A stretch of 64,000 bases of DNA from Saururus chinensis. Lineage: Eukaryota > Streptophyta > Magnoliopsida > Piperales > Saururaceae. The notes below the pieces were generated by a model. That model did no database searches. It had not been told where the DNA came from and saw only the letters and a list, made by a program, of their open reading frames with translations. Positions 1-10,227 of this stretch are shown here, piece after piece; position 1 is the stretch's first letter, and each line of letters begins with the position of its first letter. The stretch lies in NCBI GenBank assembly GCA_035235625.1, contig CP141144.1:28703014-28767013 (forward strand), in the 5' to 3' direction. The translations under genes and the position numbers were made by a program.

Positions 1-925
1 TATCAAGTGTGAGCATGACAAGTACATTGACAAAGACGATGCAAGAACTCATATTTCCATCAAAAATCACTGCAAGAAATGCCAACTAAATTTGGGCATT
101 ATGCATGTCTTTCAATGCACACCATTATTGGACATAACCATTTCTGCATCAATTTCCACGCACACACCTAAAATAAAACATACCTATTGACCAATATTTT
201 GTGTGGATACACTTCAAGAGCGTTGTGCATCACGTTTGCACTACCATTTACATTCTACCCATGCTCAGATGCGTAAACCTCATAAATTCACAAACTTGAA
301 ATTGACATTAGGAACTCTTAAATTTCACTGTCTGCGCAATTATTCCTTTTACACAATTCATAAATGCAATAATGAGGCACACTACTAAAAAATGATCTAG
401 GACAACCATACTAGTAGTTGCGCAACAAGTTAGTATAATTTATTTGTTCAAGGTTATATCAAGTGCAAGGTTGACATGATGTTGACCATGGTCATGCACA
501 AACACAGATTTTTACAAAATCATCAGTGCATAAACTGTCATTCATCCACATACAACTAGAAAAGCGAACTAAGCATAAATCTTTTAATGCACACTATTCT
601 CAGACATACTGCTCACTGCATCAATTGCCATAAATGATACATATATTGACCAATATTTGTGTTCCCGCACTTCAGAAGAGTTTTTCATCTCCTGTGGCAA
701 AACACTGCAACATACTATCTTTCCGTTTTTGACCCACGCTCAGATGTGAAACCCTCGTAAATTCATAAACTTAAAAATAACTTTGGGAACTCTACAATTG
801 TTACCACCCCCAGTAAATTATTCCATTAATGCAATTCATAAATAAATCATGAGGTGTACTAATTAAACATGCCCTAGAACAACCATTCTTGTAATTGAGA
901 AACAGCAAGTTGTTTGGTTGAGATC
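1..925. repeat. Diverged tandem duplication, unit about 456 bp, downstream of the GDSL gene
   Basis: Two head-to-tail copies, about 1-456 and 457-925. Matching landmarks in the same order include TATCAAGTG (1 and 457), TTGACCAATATT (187 and 646), GCTCAGATG, GGAACTCT (311 and 786), AATTCATAAAT and GAACAACCAT / GACAACCAT. Spacing between matching points is about 456-475 bp, so small indels separate the copies. Identity looks moderate, so the duplication is old. No coding potential is visible. The first copy touches the window edge, so further copies could lie to the left. Confidence 0.75.
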
Positions 926-1018
926 AAATTTTACATATAAGCAATTGGAGTATATGCATAGCTTAATAGATAAGATGTGCAGTCCCCCATTGGCACCCAA
1001 TTGCTCAACAATAAATGC

Positions 1019-4000
1019 CTACAAGGTCAGCTGTTGGAATGCCTCCTCAGGTTTCTTAGGGTCGATCTGAGAGTGATGAGGAAAATCAAAAGGCATCTCT
1101 GAGGCACAAAGCCCAGCCTCATTGAACACTCTCACCACTTCACTGTGAACCACAGCGTTGCCTTCTGGTGTTAGGTGTAAGCCATCACTGAAAATGCAAT
1201 TCAAACAAATATGGTAACAAATTTAAAGACAAAAATCCAAGGTAAGCAATGCTATGCTAAACTAGAGATGACAGGAGCTGACATTCTTTAAAAGATAGAA
1301 TTTCATAAAGACTTATGCCCAAAAAAAATCTGAATTTTCAGAAAGCTAATACTTGTAAGCAAATCAAATTACTAACCTCAAGAATTTTTTTGCCCATCCT
1401 GAGGTCTCCTGCATTTTAGACCACAAATCAATGTAGGGAAGACCTAGTTCTTGCGCTATCTCAATGCATGATATAGCATAAACACCAGCCATTTCATTGG
1501 TCCTCTCAGGGAGCTCTGCTGCCTTATCCCCATATACAGATCTACAAAGTCAATACAGTAATATTTTTTACAAATTTCTTGAAAATATGAATGCTTAAAC
1601 AGCAACCGAATATAAATATCAGCTACTAACTCCCACATTTAAAATTATCAGTCACCAAACCGATTTTCTAAAAGAAAAATGGCCTTATTTTAATATATAT
1701 ATATATGTGTGTGTGTGTGTGTATGTATGTACATGCATGTATTTATTCAGATTAAAAAAATACCCTTATATTAATAAATATTGTGTTCAAGGATTAGTTG
1801 ACTTAATTCTATAAAGTGTTCATAACTTTATCAAGATGTGCATGATGAAGACCAAACCTCGCATATTCATGACGTCCACGTTCATCAATTGGGGGTGGAG
1901 TCACAAGAATAACTAATATCATCGGAGAACATTTCTGCCAACCATTAGAACAACTAACATTGCCTGAGAACATTTCTTCCAACCAATAATTACAAACAAA
2001 TTCTTATGAAGAAGGAAAACTTAAAAGCTGCTCACAAAAAGAGACTGAGATTATGCTCAAGCAGATGTAGCTTTTCTACTACATGCAAATTTCAAATTTC
2101 CTAGAAGGATGTACCAAAAAATTTCCTATTTAAATTTGAATTTATAAATATACATAAACTGGAATTCAATGAAGTAGTTAGCCACATGTTTGCTGCATTC
2201 AACCGGTGAGATAGAGGCAGCCACATTAAGAGAATCCTGTGATATGCCAACTATATGATATGGAAAGTGGCAAATAAAAAGAAAAAGCATGTTCGCAGAT
2301 ACAAGCTACTTCACCACTTTTAGTAAGACAATCATGTTCATAAAGTATCAGCTAAACAAAAAACTCGGTCTCTCACACATATCTCCACGTTTTCAATTTG
2401 TATTAGAATTTTAACCAATAAATAAAGTTGAATCATTTGTTGTTGTTTTTTTTAAAACAGTACTGATTCATCTAGTTGTGCCTTATTCAGTTTCACACAA
2501 ATTTTCCTCCTTCCTGTTCTATCTAATTTTCTCCACAGCAAGCACCTTGTAACAATTGTATCTACTAGCAGTCAGATAGAGTTCATTGGTGAAGCTGGTG
2601 TTAAGGCAGCAATAGATGAAATTCTGTTCATTTTTTTTTAACTCACATTTTATTACCGCTTTCATGCTATATTACAAATGTTCACATAGTCAGAACACTT
2701 TTTTACTCAAGTTTTTCTCTGGGACCGAAAAGCAAAATTTCTTGATCCTGCTTACTTAATGCCAACCTCTTTCTAGAATCAAAACTCAACAGTCAACAAC
2801 AGGTTATATACTAGCAGTAACCGTCCAAATTGCTTAACCTAATGGGGGGAATACGTTACGAACCTTCAATTGGTAAACAATTTGTTTGAGATTTTCTTTG
2901 TACTCATCTGTAGGCACGTGTTGATGTTCACTTGTTCTACCCAAAAGTGCTGCATCATTGGCACCAAAGAATACAGTGACAGCAGCAGGAAAAGTTGTGG
3001 ACTCCTAAACAATAATAATTGAACAACACAGGAGAAAAAGTGTTCAGCTCTCAGAATAAGGTCACAAACTGAGACCAAGTGACTAAACAATGAAATAAAG
3101 AAACACACATGAAGGAAAAATCAATAAAGGCTGAGTGGAGAATATAATATCATACAACAGAAAATGTAACTCTGGTATCTGACAAACAGAAAACAAGAAA
3201 ATATGTTCTAACTGAAAAGTGTAAATAGCTACGAGCAGGATTACATTCAAAATCAATGAAATGAGCAGACAATAAAAGAATGCAACGAAGACCAAATTTT
3301 CACCCAGAAATAACCTAAGTACATTACAAATAAGTAGCCATTTGAAAACGAGGATAAGATCCATGGAATAGAGTATTAGACCTACAATCTTGTATCAATA
3401 CAAAAATTAAATAAAAAATTGAGAAAAATAAAAACCCCATAGTTAATTATGACAAAACAGTAAATATAAATATCAAATTATAATACATAAATAAAAGAGT
3501 GAAAAACTGTCCATGATATTATCATAGATCATTTCAACAAGCTGAAGATATGAATTATTAAGATAACCAAATTTTTCACCAGAGCGTTACAAACTATTCT
3601 TAAATCATTTTCACATAGAGTTTGATCCATACTTCTTACCTAGAATGATTGAAAAACTAACCCTTCAGAAGAAGTATGAAGGAAGAAAACAGATGCACTA
3701 TCCATATAATATGAAAAACCTAAAATTTATGACAAAACTCCAATCACATTTGTTGATCCTGTCAGAAATGTCATACTCCGGTGCGAACCTAGTCTTACAA
3801 GGCAGCGGTAGATCTACCCAACTCGTCAAAATGACCAACTGAAACAAGGGAAAGGCATTCGATGGCCTAAAAATGTCACTCCAGGGAATAAAACACATAA
3901 ATTAGTACAACAAAGTAAGGTATTAATCTTACCAAAGGAAAAAGGTGATTCAACAAAAACAATGCCCATCTGGTGTTGTACCCACCATAGCCGCGAATGA

Positions 4001-4248
4001 CTACATCAGCCTGCATAAGCAAACAGCATATGCAAATTATGCATTCCAATGACATGATAGGAAAATTCCAATTCTTTTCAGACCACTGGAAAATTAGAAG
4101 ATAAACACAGAATATAAAAGAAAAGCCAACAAAAGTTGATGTGAAAAACCTTGCGAGAATATGTATCTGCAAGAGCGGCACCCCAGCCACCGGGCCTGAA
4201 TGACTGCTCTGTGATGGAATCTCCGAACAATACAAACTGGGGTCTCAT
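1019..4248 (-). CDS. SGNH/GDSL esterase (isoamyl-acetate-hydrolysing-esterase-like, At5g45920 type), six coding exons
   Basis: Predicted small SGNH-fold serine esterase acting on short acyl esters; the plant substrate is not known from sequence. Coding exons on the minus strand: 4248-4150, 4010-3933, 3004-2864, 1934-1858, 1541-1377, 1187-1019; every junction is GT-AG and in phase. The spliced product is 242 residues, almost the length I recall for the Arabidopsis relative. It begins MRPQFVLFGDSITE (nucleophile Ser11 in GDS). Block II is RGYGGYNTRW (Gly40 region), block III is FFGAND (Asn75), then a TPPPIDE segment, and block V is DGLHLTPEGN (Asp188, His191), so the full Ser-Gly-Asn-His set and the Asp are present. 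No signal peptide or membrane segment is visible, suggesting a cytosolic enzyme. The start is chosen because block I follows directly and no in-frame exon joins upstream. It looks intact and is the only such gene in the window. Confidence 0.93.
1693..1745. repeat. (TA)n(TG)n microsatellite in a GDSL-gene intron
   Basis: Alternating TA, then TG, then TATG/CATG dinucleotides lie inside the intron between exons 1934-1858 and 1541-1377. Ordinary plant intronic microsatellite. Confidence 0.85.
3005..3932 (-). other. Long intron of the GDSL gene
   Basis: AT-rich 928-bp intron between the block II exon and the block III exon, donor G|GTAAGA and acceptor TTTAG. Short ORFs within it are in AT-rich sequence without recognisable domains. 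No transposon ends were seen. Confidence 0.7.
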
Positions 4249-4847
4249 TTCTTGCTGATAGGATATAACACATCTCACATTACTACCTTAAAAGCGTATT
4301 TGACTAGAAAATACCAAATGCCAAACTACCAAAAATTCGTACAAAATAATTGTAGTTGTATTCCATACAACAAAAAGAAAGAATTTTCTTCTTATCATTG
4401 CTTAGACTTCCCCATGACCATTAAAGCCATCTGGAACCCATAAGCTACGACACTTCCCACACTTTACTATGAACCTTCACCCGTCCGTTTCCCTCACTTT
4501 TACTGATTACTGAACATGCATTCATATAATCAATGAGAACTTAAAGTCATTGGCAGATATAATTAATAAAAGAGAGTGCATCAAAAAGTAATTTAAAGTC
4601 CTAAGCAGAGGTAATAAGCATAAACAGAAATTCAAAGCTCGTTGGGAGAGATAATTAATGATTGCGAAACATGCTCATGGTCCGCAATCTCATACCCAAT
4701 ATAATTTCACTTTAACAAGTTCCTCGAATAAGCGGAAGTTAAAATAATTATACAAAAATCGAACGCAAGGTCAATCCTTGTGAAAAGAAAACAGCAATGG
4801 AGAGAGAACATTGACCGGGTTCTTAATGTGCAATGGGGGCACCATAC

Positions 4848-4960
4848 CAGAGGAAGGAGTTGAATGGATTGCCCTTCACCGTTCGCCGTTCCTCTGGGCG
4901 TCTACTCCATGGCGAAGACGGAGAGATCGGTTGCGCATCAATGTTTGAAGATCCCAGGTT
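4848..4960 (-). promoter_or_regulatory. 5' UTR exon of the GDSL gene with two upstream ORFs
   Basis: A more GC-rich block just upstream of the coding start ends in a donor (CTG|GTATGG, exon end 4848). It can pair with an acceptor TATCAG at about 4255 in front of the coding ATG. Reading on the minus strand, an ATG at 4938 opens a 20-codon ORF that stops at 4876, and a second ATG inside it gives the minimal ORF ATG-GAG-TAG. Both close before the donor, so they are upstream ORFs rather than an N-terminal extension. A TATA-like stretch lies near 4995-5010. Transcription start and splicing are inferred. Confidence 0.6.
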
Positions 4961-4979
4961 GGTGGCCGGGCCGGGTCGA

Positions 4980-5559
4980 TTGGGTTAAGTTGGATTAAAT
5001 ATAATAATAATTATTTAAAACATTCATGCACACTCGTTAAAAGTATTGGCACGTCACATTTGTTTTGACCTTTCCAAAGAGCAAAAAGAATTCATTTGGA
5101 CCCTAACGAAGATAATTATATTTTTTTACTCATTTTAGTAAGAATATATATACATAATTTTTTAAAAAAAATAAAAAATTTATAATCAAATGTCCTTCCA
5201 TTTCTATGAGATGATATTTTTCTTTAATTAATTTTTCTATGGCTTAGCTCTTTTTGACAACTTACATCATTCATTTTTCTAATTCTTTTTCATATATTTT
5301 TTATGTTAAGTGAATGGGAGCATTCATATTAGCCTACGCCAATTTAGGTAGGTAGCCTTTCCCTATTGTCTATACGAGGATATTTTTTTTAAAAATAAAG
5401 TAATAAATTTTATAGTTAATCCATTGAATCCAAGATAAAAGTATAACTTCAGTTTCTCTAATTTTGATCACTACAACTCTACTAAAATCTAAAGTCCTAG
5501 GTTAACTTATGTTAAATAATTCTCTTTCTATTTATACTCATAAAATTGATTCAAGTTTC
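4980..5559. other. AT-rich gap between the GDSL promoter and the first transposon
   Basis: Homopolymer A/T runs and no recognisable gene, RNA or repeat boundary. The first bases probably include the GDSL core promoter. The rest may already belong to the decayed copia relic to the right. Confidence 0.4.
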
Positions 5560-5998
5560 TTAAAAATATAAAATTGCAATATCAAGCAAAAGAAAATGAA
5601 ATTGATCATCACTCTCCTTACTTCATTCCTCTTTTAGTTAAGGTATATTAACCACACATCATGATATTTCAGCTTAAAAGATATTTAATGGCCTTTAATC
5701 TAAGAGCTAAACATATTCAAAAACTACAAAAAACTTGCTATAAGAGCAAAAGGCAACAACTAATTTTTTGTGTTTTTGAAATTTTTTAATTAAAAAACTA
5801 TGAAAAAGATAACATGAAAAGCAAAGAAAAATGAAATAAAAACTTAACAACAAATATGTCCAACATATAGGATAAATTCAACCATGGACAAAGAAATAGT
5901 CTCTTACTTAGAAATTTTTTACTCAGTTTTACCTAGCTATCCAATTTTAAAGCAACCTAAGAGTAATTTACTCAACCACCCTATTTGATTGTTCCATG

Positions 5999-6326
5999 CT
6001 TGAAAATCAGGTTTTCTCACCCACACCCTCTTTATTTTATGCTCATACACTTGGTGGGATAGTCTAGGTTAATCATGTGTTGGGGATTTCTTCAATTTTC
6101 TCCTTAGATAGGCTTTCTAAGGATAGTTGTTAGGGCATTCAAACCTAGTCTATATGTTTATTCAATACTTGAAGCTTAAGTTTTCTCACCTACACTCTCT
6201 TCATATTTTACTCATACATTTGGTAAGGTAGTCTAGGTTTTGCATGTGTTTGGAATGCCTTCATCTTTCTCCTATAGCTACGTTTGTGAGGATGGTTGTT
6301 AGGGCATTCAAACTAGATTTCAATTT
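5999..6326. repeat. 169-bp tandem duplication in the copia relic
   Basis: Copy 1 starts at 5999 and copy 2 at 6168. Both contain TTTTCTCACC, TAGTCTAGGTT and TTGTTAGGGCATTC in the same order, the last at 6126 and 6295. The copies have diverged clearly, mostly by transitions. Confidence 0.8.
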
Positions 6327-6383
6327 CAACACTTTCCCTCTTGTCTTTGGTGCATTGGGCACTACCTTAGGGATGTAATAACT

Positions 6384-6909
6384 CTCTTGGGTGTTTACAA
6401 AGGTAGTAGGTTGAACTTTAGGTGTAAGCATTGATGTCTCAAAACCTAAAACGCTTCTATCTGTTTGACCAATTCTAATCATGGTGTATAGAGACTTCCT
6501 CCCACTCTTCAAGTCATTTAGCTTCTCCTCATAGGACAAATTCTTTACTGATAGCACTAGATTTCTGTCTTTTCTTTTCAAGCTCAGCCTGAAGGGTATC
6601 AACCTCTCTCTCAACTCTCTACTCAACGAAGTCAATTGGATTGTCTCTCTTGGGTGTTCACAAAGGGAGTAGGATAAACTTTAGGTGTAAGCATTGATGT
6701 CTCAAAACCTAAAACACTTCTATTTGTTTGACCAATTCTAATCATGGTCTATAGCGACTTCCTCCCACTCTTCAAGTCATTTAGCTTCTCCTCATAGGAC
6801 AAATTCTTTACTAATAGCACTAGATTTCTGTCTTTTCTTTTCAAGCTCAGCCTGAAGGGTATCAACCTCTCTCTCAACTCTCTACTCAACCAAGTCAATT
6901 GGATTGTCT
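6384..6909. repeat. 263-bp tandem duplication in copia gag
   Basis: Copy 1 is 6384-6646 and copy 2 is 6647-6909. Both start CTCTTGGGTGTT and end GGATTGTCTC. The copies are highly similar, so the duplication is much younger than the gag itself. The Reina-like LTR begins immediately after copy 2, at 6911. Confidence 0.88.
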
Positions 6910-6910
6910 C

Positions 6911-7239
6911 TGTTGTGTCCCGATCACACAAACGGTACCCAAGGGAAAGGGGAGGAGAATGGATGAAGAGAGAAGAAAAATACTTTTGATTTTGCATAAC
7001 CATCCAAGGAAGAAGACAACCCCCTTTATGGGAGGCGCACGTCTCCCTTGGGAATCATACCAACTAGTGGGCCCCATGCTAATTGTTGGGCCACCAGCTC
7101 GTTCGTTACAATCATGAATCAAATGCCCACTTGATTTTAGCTTATTACATCACAAAAAGGAAATTACTAAAAAGTAATAGGTTATAAGAATGGAAAGTAG
7201 TGCAAGGCGGGATATGCCCTTCCCCTGAGATGGCATACA
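6911..7239 (-). repeat. 3' LTR of the Reina-like element
   Basis: 329 bp, matching 9880-10227 along its whole length, including GGTACCC, ATGGGAGGC, GTGGGCCCCATGCTAATTG and CACAAAAAGGAAATTA. A purine-rich tract on the minus strand, about 7240-7260, precedes it as expected for a polypurine tract. Confidence 0.87.
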
Positions 7240-7249
7240 GAAGACTCCA

Positions 7250-8012
7250 CCACTCTCCTCTTTTGCCTTGTCCTCAAGGTGACCAAGTAGGGTAGCACTC
7301 CATAAACTCATCCTCAAGCATCCGCAACAGGCTGACCCTGCCAAGCCACAAGTACCTCAGTAATAATGTAGCCAGAATTATGCACCCATCACTTATCAAT
7401 CACAGCAGCAGATGCATGTACATCGGGTTCAGGAGGACCCATTAGTGGCGAAAGCAGGGCACTAGATAAAAGGGTCGGATCACCAACAAAGTGACAGAGG
7501 TGAGAGACATGGAAGACTAGGTGCACCAATGATCCAGCGGGTAAGGCCAAGCGATAAACCACTAGTCCAATGCGCTTGATAATGGTATAAGCATTGTGGT
7601 AGAGTAGAGCCAACTTAGCATGCTCAGCCTGAAATAAACTGGTATGACGCTAAAGAATCACTGAGACATAAAAAAGATCACCCACCTGAAACTCCCAATC
7701 AGAATGCTTCTTGTCGTACACTTTCTTCATATGGTTCTGAGCAAACGCCAAATTGAGTTTAAGCTGCCGTATAACCTCATTCCACGTCTGGAGCATATAG
7801 TCAACCTTAGCCATGGAAGAGCAGTGAGGCATATAGGACAACACGGTAAGAGGAGGGCGCTCATATATCACCACAAATCGAGTGAACCCAGCCCGAGTAT
7901 GATAGGCCGTGTTGTAGGACCATTTCACCCAAGGAAGGAGCTGGAGCCATCGGCAGGGCTGATCCCCGACAAAGCATCGCAAGTATTGCTCCAAGTAGCG
8001 GTAGCCCCTTAG
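7250..8012 (-). pseudogene. Integrase C-terminal region and chromodomain remnant of the Reina-like element
   Basis: The minus strand shows the end of a gypsy integrase: YLEQYLRCF, a WSYNTAYHT motif, YERPP, then a helical linker (FAQNHMKKVYDKKH) and a GDLFYV motif of the GPY/F-like module. Further downstream come FHVSHL and a degraded chromodomain-like segment (ITEVLVAWQG) running up to the LTR. Chromodomains direct chromovirus insertion toward particular chromatin marks. Stops and frame changes make it non-functional. It joins abruptly to pre-RT sequence at about 8013. Confidence 0.75.
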
Positions 8013-8656
8013 GCTAAGCAAATACATCCTCATGCTCTGCCAAGAGAGCAACTAGGTCCTCCAAAAGGCTGCCCGGCCCATGTCCACTATGGCATGTTGT
8101 GGGAAAACTCCTTGAGGTGCAAACTGGAAATGGGAGCTCTCTGACTAGGAGGACTACAAAGAACCCTGCTGAAGACCTTGGATGTGCAGCCGCTGTCCCT
8201 GCACCTCCAAGTCCATGATCATGTTGCAAAAGTTCAACATGTCGTCTCCAAGCTCTTGGAGCCACTAGACTCCCAACACCATGTCCGCCCCCTTCGTGGG
8301 TAGAAGAATAGGTCAGTGGTGAAGGTATGGCCCTGGATGAATAATGAAGCCTGCGTGCACACCCCAGTGCTCTGATGATCCTTATCATCACCAATCAAGA
8401 CATAGAATGACTTCAAGTCTAACACATAACATCCCAATTGTTGTGCCAACTTATCAATTATGAAGTTGTGGGTGGATCCACTGTCGATTAGGATGGACAC
8501 ATGCTGCCGCTTGAGGTGACCTTGGACGTGCATGGTGCAAGGAGTAAAGGATCTAGAAAAGGCGTGCACCGAAATATCTTGCAGCACGCTATCATATGAC
8601 GGTGGTACATCCAAGGTAGAGCCAAAATCCTCCTCGTCGGCCTCTTCAATTAGCAA
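8013..8656 (-). pseudogene. Retroviral-type aspartic protease and pre-RT linker of the Reina-like element
   Basis: An open stretch of 140 codons begins at 8656 (acidic EEADEED motif) and carries ILIDSGSTHNFI, a complete aspartic-protease active-site motif with the DSG at residues 58-60. The family's usual flap and C-terminal region follow in part before the frame shifts. The continuing frame ends in the conserved pre-RT sequence LLAEHEDVFA and then joins integrase sequence directly, so the whole RT to integrase-core block has been deleted. The protease catalytic motif itself is unbroken. Confidence 0.75.
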
Positions 8657-9860
8657 GCTGCCTCAAACAAAAGGAGCTTCTCGTCACACTTGAAGCACAA
8701 GCCCTTCGACCACCACTCATCCATCTGAACCAGAATGAGGTGGCGTACAAGAGGGTCAACATGGGCCAAGGACTGGCTGGTGTGGCTGGTGGGGAGGCCT
8801 AGCGCTGAGAGATGGGATGGCGCTGGGCTGGTTGGATCCTTGGAGAAGGGCCAAATTGGCCTCCCTGTCACTGCCGGGCAAGCTTTTCCACCTCAATTCA
8901 TGCATGACCCACAACTTCTAGCATCGATGTGCAAGGGAAGTGGCACATCTCATCCAAAATGTTAGGTTTGAGCCCCATCTTAAAAATCCTCACTAGGGCT
9001 GCCATCGACTAGTGAGGAAGATGGTTGGCAAATTTCATGAACTTGGTGTATTAGGCTCGTACAGTAATGGTTTGACGTAGGGTGGAGAGCATCTCGTTAA
9101 AGTCCTGGAACTCATTGCAGCTGAACTAGACACAGAGTTTGATGGTTAAAGAAGCCCGAGTTAGAAAGCAAACCTCCTTCTCGAAGCTCTGGAACCAAAT
9201 GGAAGCATTTCCATCTAGATGGAAAGTGGCTACGCACAACCTTTCCGCCTTAGAGTGTGTTCCCTGGTAGGCAAAAAATTTCTTTGCCTTGTAGAGCCAT
9301 TCCACCGGGTCCTCATCTCTATTATAGCGTGGGAATTGAAGGCGAGCCAAACATGGCTCAGCCCCATCTCAAAGTCCTCCACAAGAGCCGGAGTACTCAT
9401 TCCAATTATCCTCGAACTCATGGGCCAGATTGGTGGGGCAGCACCGTTGAAGCATTTAATGGAACACCTAGAGGGCCTCACATATCCCATCTTGCATGTC
9501 CTCCTTCTTTATGTTGTTCGAAGGTGCCGAAGTGGACAAAATGTCTAGCCTGGTGCATCTCTCTTTCAGACGATGCTTGAAGGCATGGGGCGGGGGATCC
9601 AAGGGGTTGAGAGGGCTCGCCCATCTCAACTTCGGCTGGCTATAGGTTGGGAAAAATTGGCACTGCAGGGACTGCTTGAAGTTGTGAAATTGCTGTGGTG
9701 AGGTGTTGAGGTTAAGCACCCATTGTGTGAATCATAGAGATCATAGCACGATCAGCCAAATCAGCTGCTGGCTTGAGGTTGTCCTCCACGTTCTCTTTTT
9801 CTTTCTCAAGCTACATCTCATGAGTTGTCACAGGCTGCTTGCCTCGCGCTATGGAAGATC
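8650..9860 (-). pseudogene. gag of the Reina-like element
   Basis: Broken gag on the minus strand. The most recognisable part (9350-9126) has LQFPRYN, a VEWLYKAKKFF motif, and FHLDGNASIWF, the typical gypsy gag capsid signature. A zinc knuckle further down keeps only C-x2-C (CFKCDEK, about 8690); its His and last Cys are lost in a small deletion just before the EEADEED start of the protease frame. Confidence 0.7.
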
Positions 9861-9879
9861 ATTGTGGCTCTGATACCAA
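9861..9879 (-). other. Primer-binding site (initiator tRNA-Met type)
   Basis: On the minus strand the LTR end ACACAACA is followed by TTGGTATCAGAGCCACAAT, the standard plant PBS complementary to initiator tRNA-Met. It fixes the element's orientation. Confidence 0.88.
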
Positions 9880-10227
9880 TGTTGTGTCCCGATCGAACAC
9901 AAATGGTACCCGGGGGAAAGGGGAGGAGAATGGACAAAGAGAGAAGAAGAATAACTCAGATTTTGCATAACCATTCAAGGAAGAAGACATCCCCCTTTAT
10001 GGGAGGCATGCGGCTCCCTTGAGAGTTGTGCCAGTTGGTGGGCCCCATGCTAATTGACGGGCCACCAGCTGGTTTGCTGCAATCATGAATCAAATTTCCC
10101 CTCGATTACAACTTACTACATCACAAAAAGGAAATTATCAAAAGGTAAAGCAAACCCTAATATAGTAGGTCCTAAGAATAGAAAGTAGTGCAAGGTGGAA
10201 TATGCCCCATCCCTGAGCTAGCATACA
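9880..10227 (-). repeat. 5' LTR of the Reina-like element
   Basis: 348 bp, starting next to the PBS. About 20 bp longer than its partner because of an extra segment near 10162 (CAAACCCTAATATAGTAGG). The moderate divergence between the two LTRs indicates an old insertion. Confidence 0.87.

Larger units (their letters stand above)
5560..6910 (-). pseudogene. Ty1/copia gag C-terminal part plus non-coding tail, rearranged
   Basis: The minus strand encodes the coiled-coil and linker part of a copia gag: KLNDLKSGRKSL, IGQTDRSVLGFE and a basic KVVPNAPKTRGK stretch. The same order of motifs recurs at 41853-42197 (FKSGKKNLETML, IGQTNKIGLGF). The reading frame is broken by two local tandem duplications. 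Below about 6000 no protease, integrase or RT can be found, only AT-rich sequence that again resembles the matching region of the 41-kb copy. The N-terminal half of the same gag continues at 10228-11527, beyond the Reina-like insertion. Confidence 0.7.
6911..10227 (-). mobile_element. Internally deleted Reina-like chromovirus (Ty3/gypsy) nested in copia gag
   Basis: The element lies on the minus strand between two LTRs (6911-7239 and 9880-10227), both with TG...CA ends read as TGTTGTGTCC...GCATACA. Next to the right LTR is a primer-binding site complementary to initiator tRNA-Met. Order in sense direction: LTR, PBS, gag, zinc-knuckle remnant, protease, then a direct join to the C-terminal part of integrase and a chromodomain-like tail, purine tract, LTR. 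RT, RNase H and the integrase core are missing. Copia gag flanks both sides. A clean 5-bp target duplication is not seen: GTCTC on the left, GTCTA a few bases in on the right. Confidence 0.85.

Noticed and set aside
3083..3364. Hydrophobic minus-strand ORF of 93 codons
   Set aside because: Lies within a GDSL-gene intron with good splice sites at both ends; T-rich antisense composition explains the hydrophobicity.
7704..9580. Plus-strand ORFs of 100 codons or more opposite the Reina-like element
   Set aside because: They are antisense shadows of gag, protease and integrase remnants on the minus strand.
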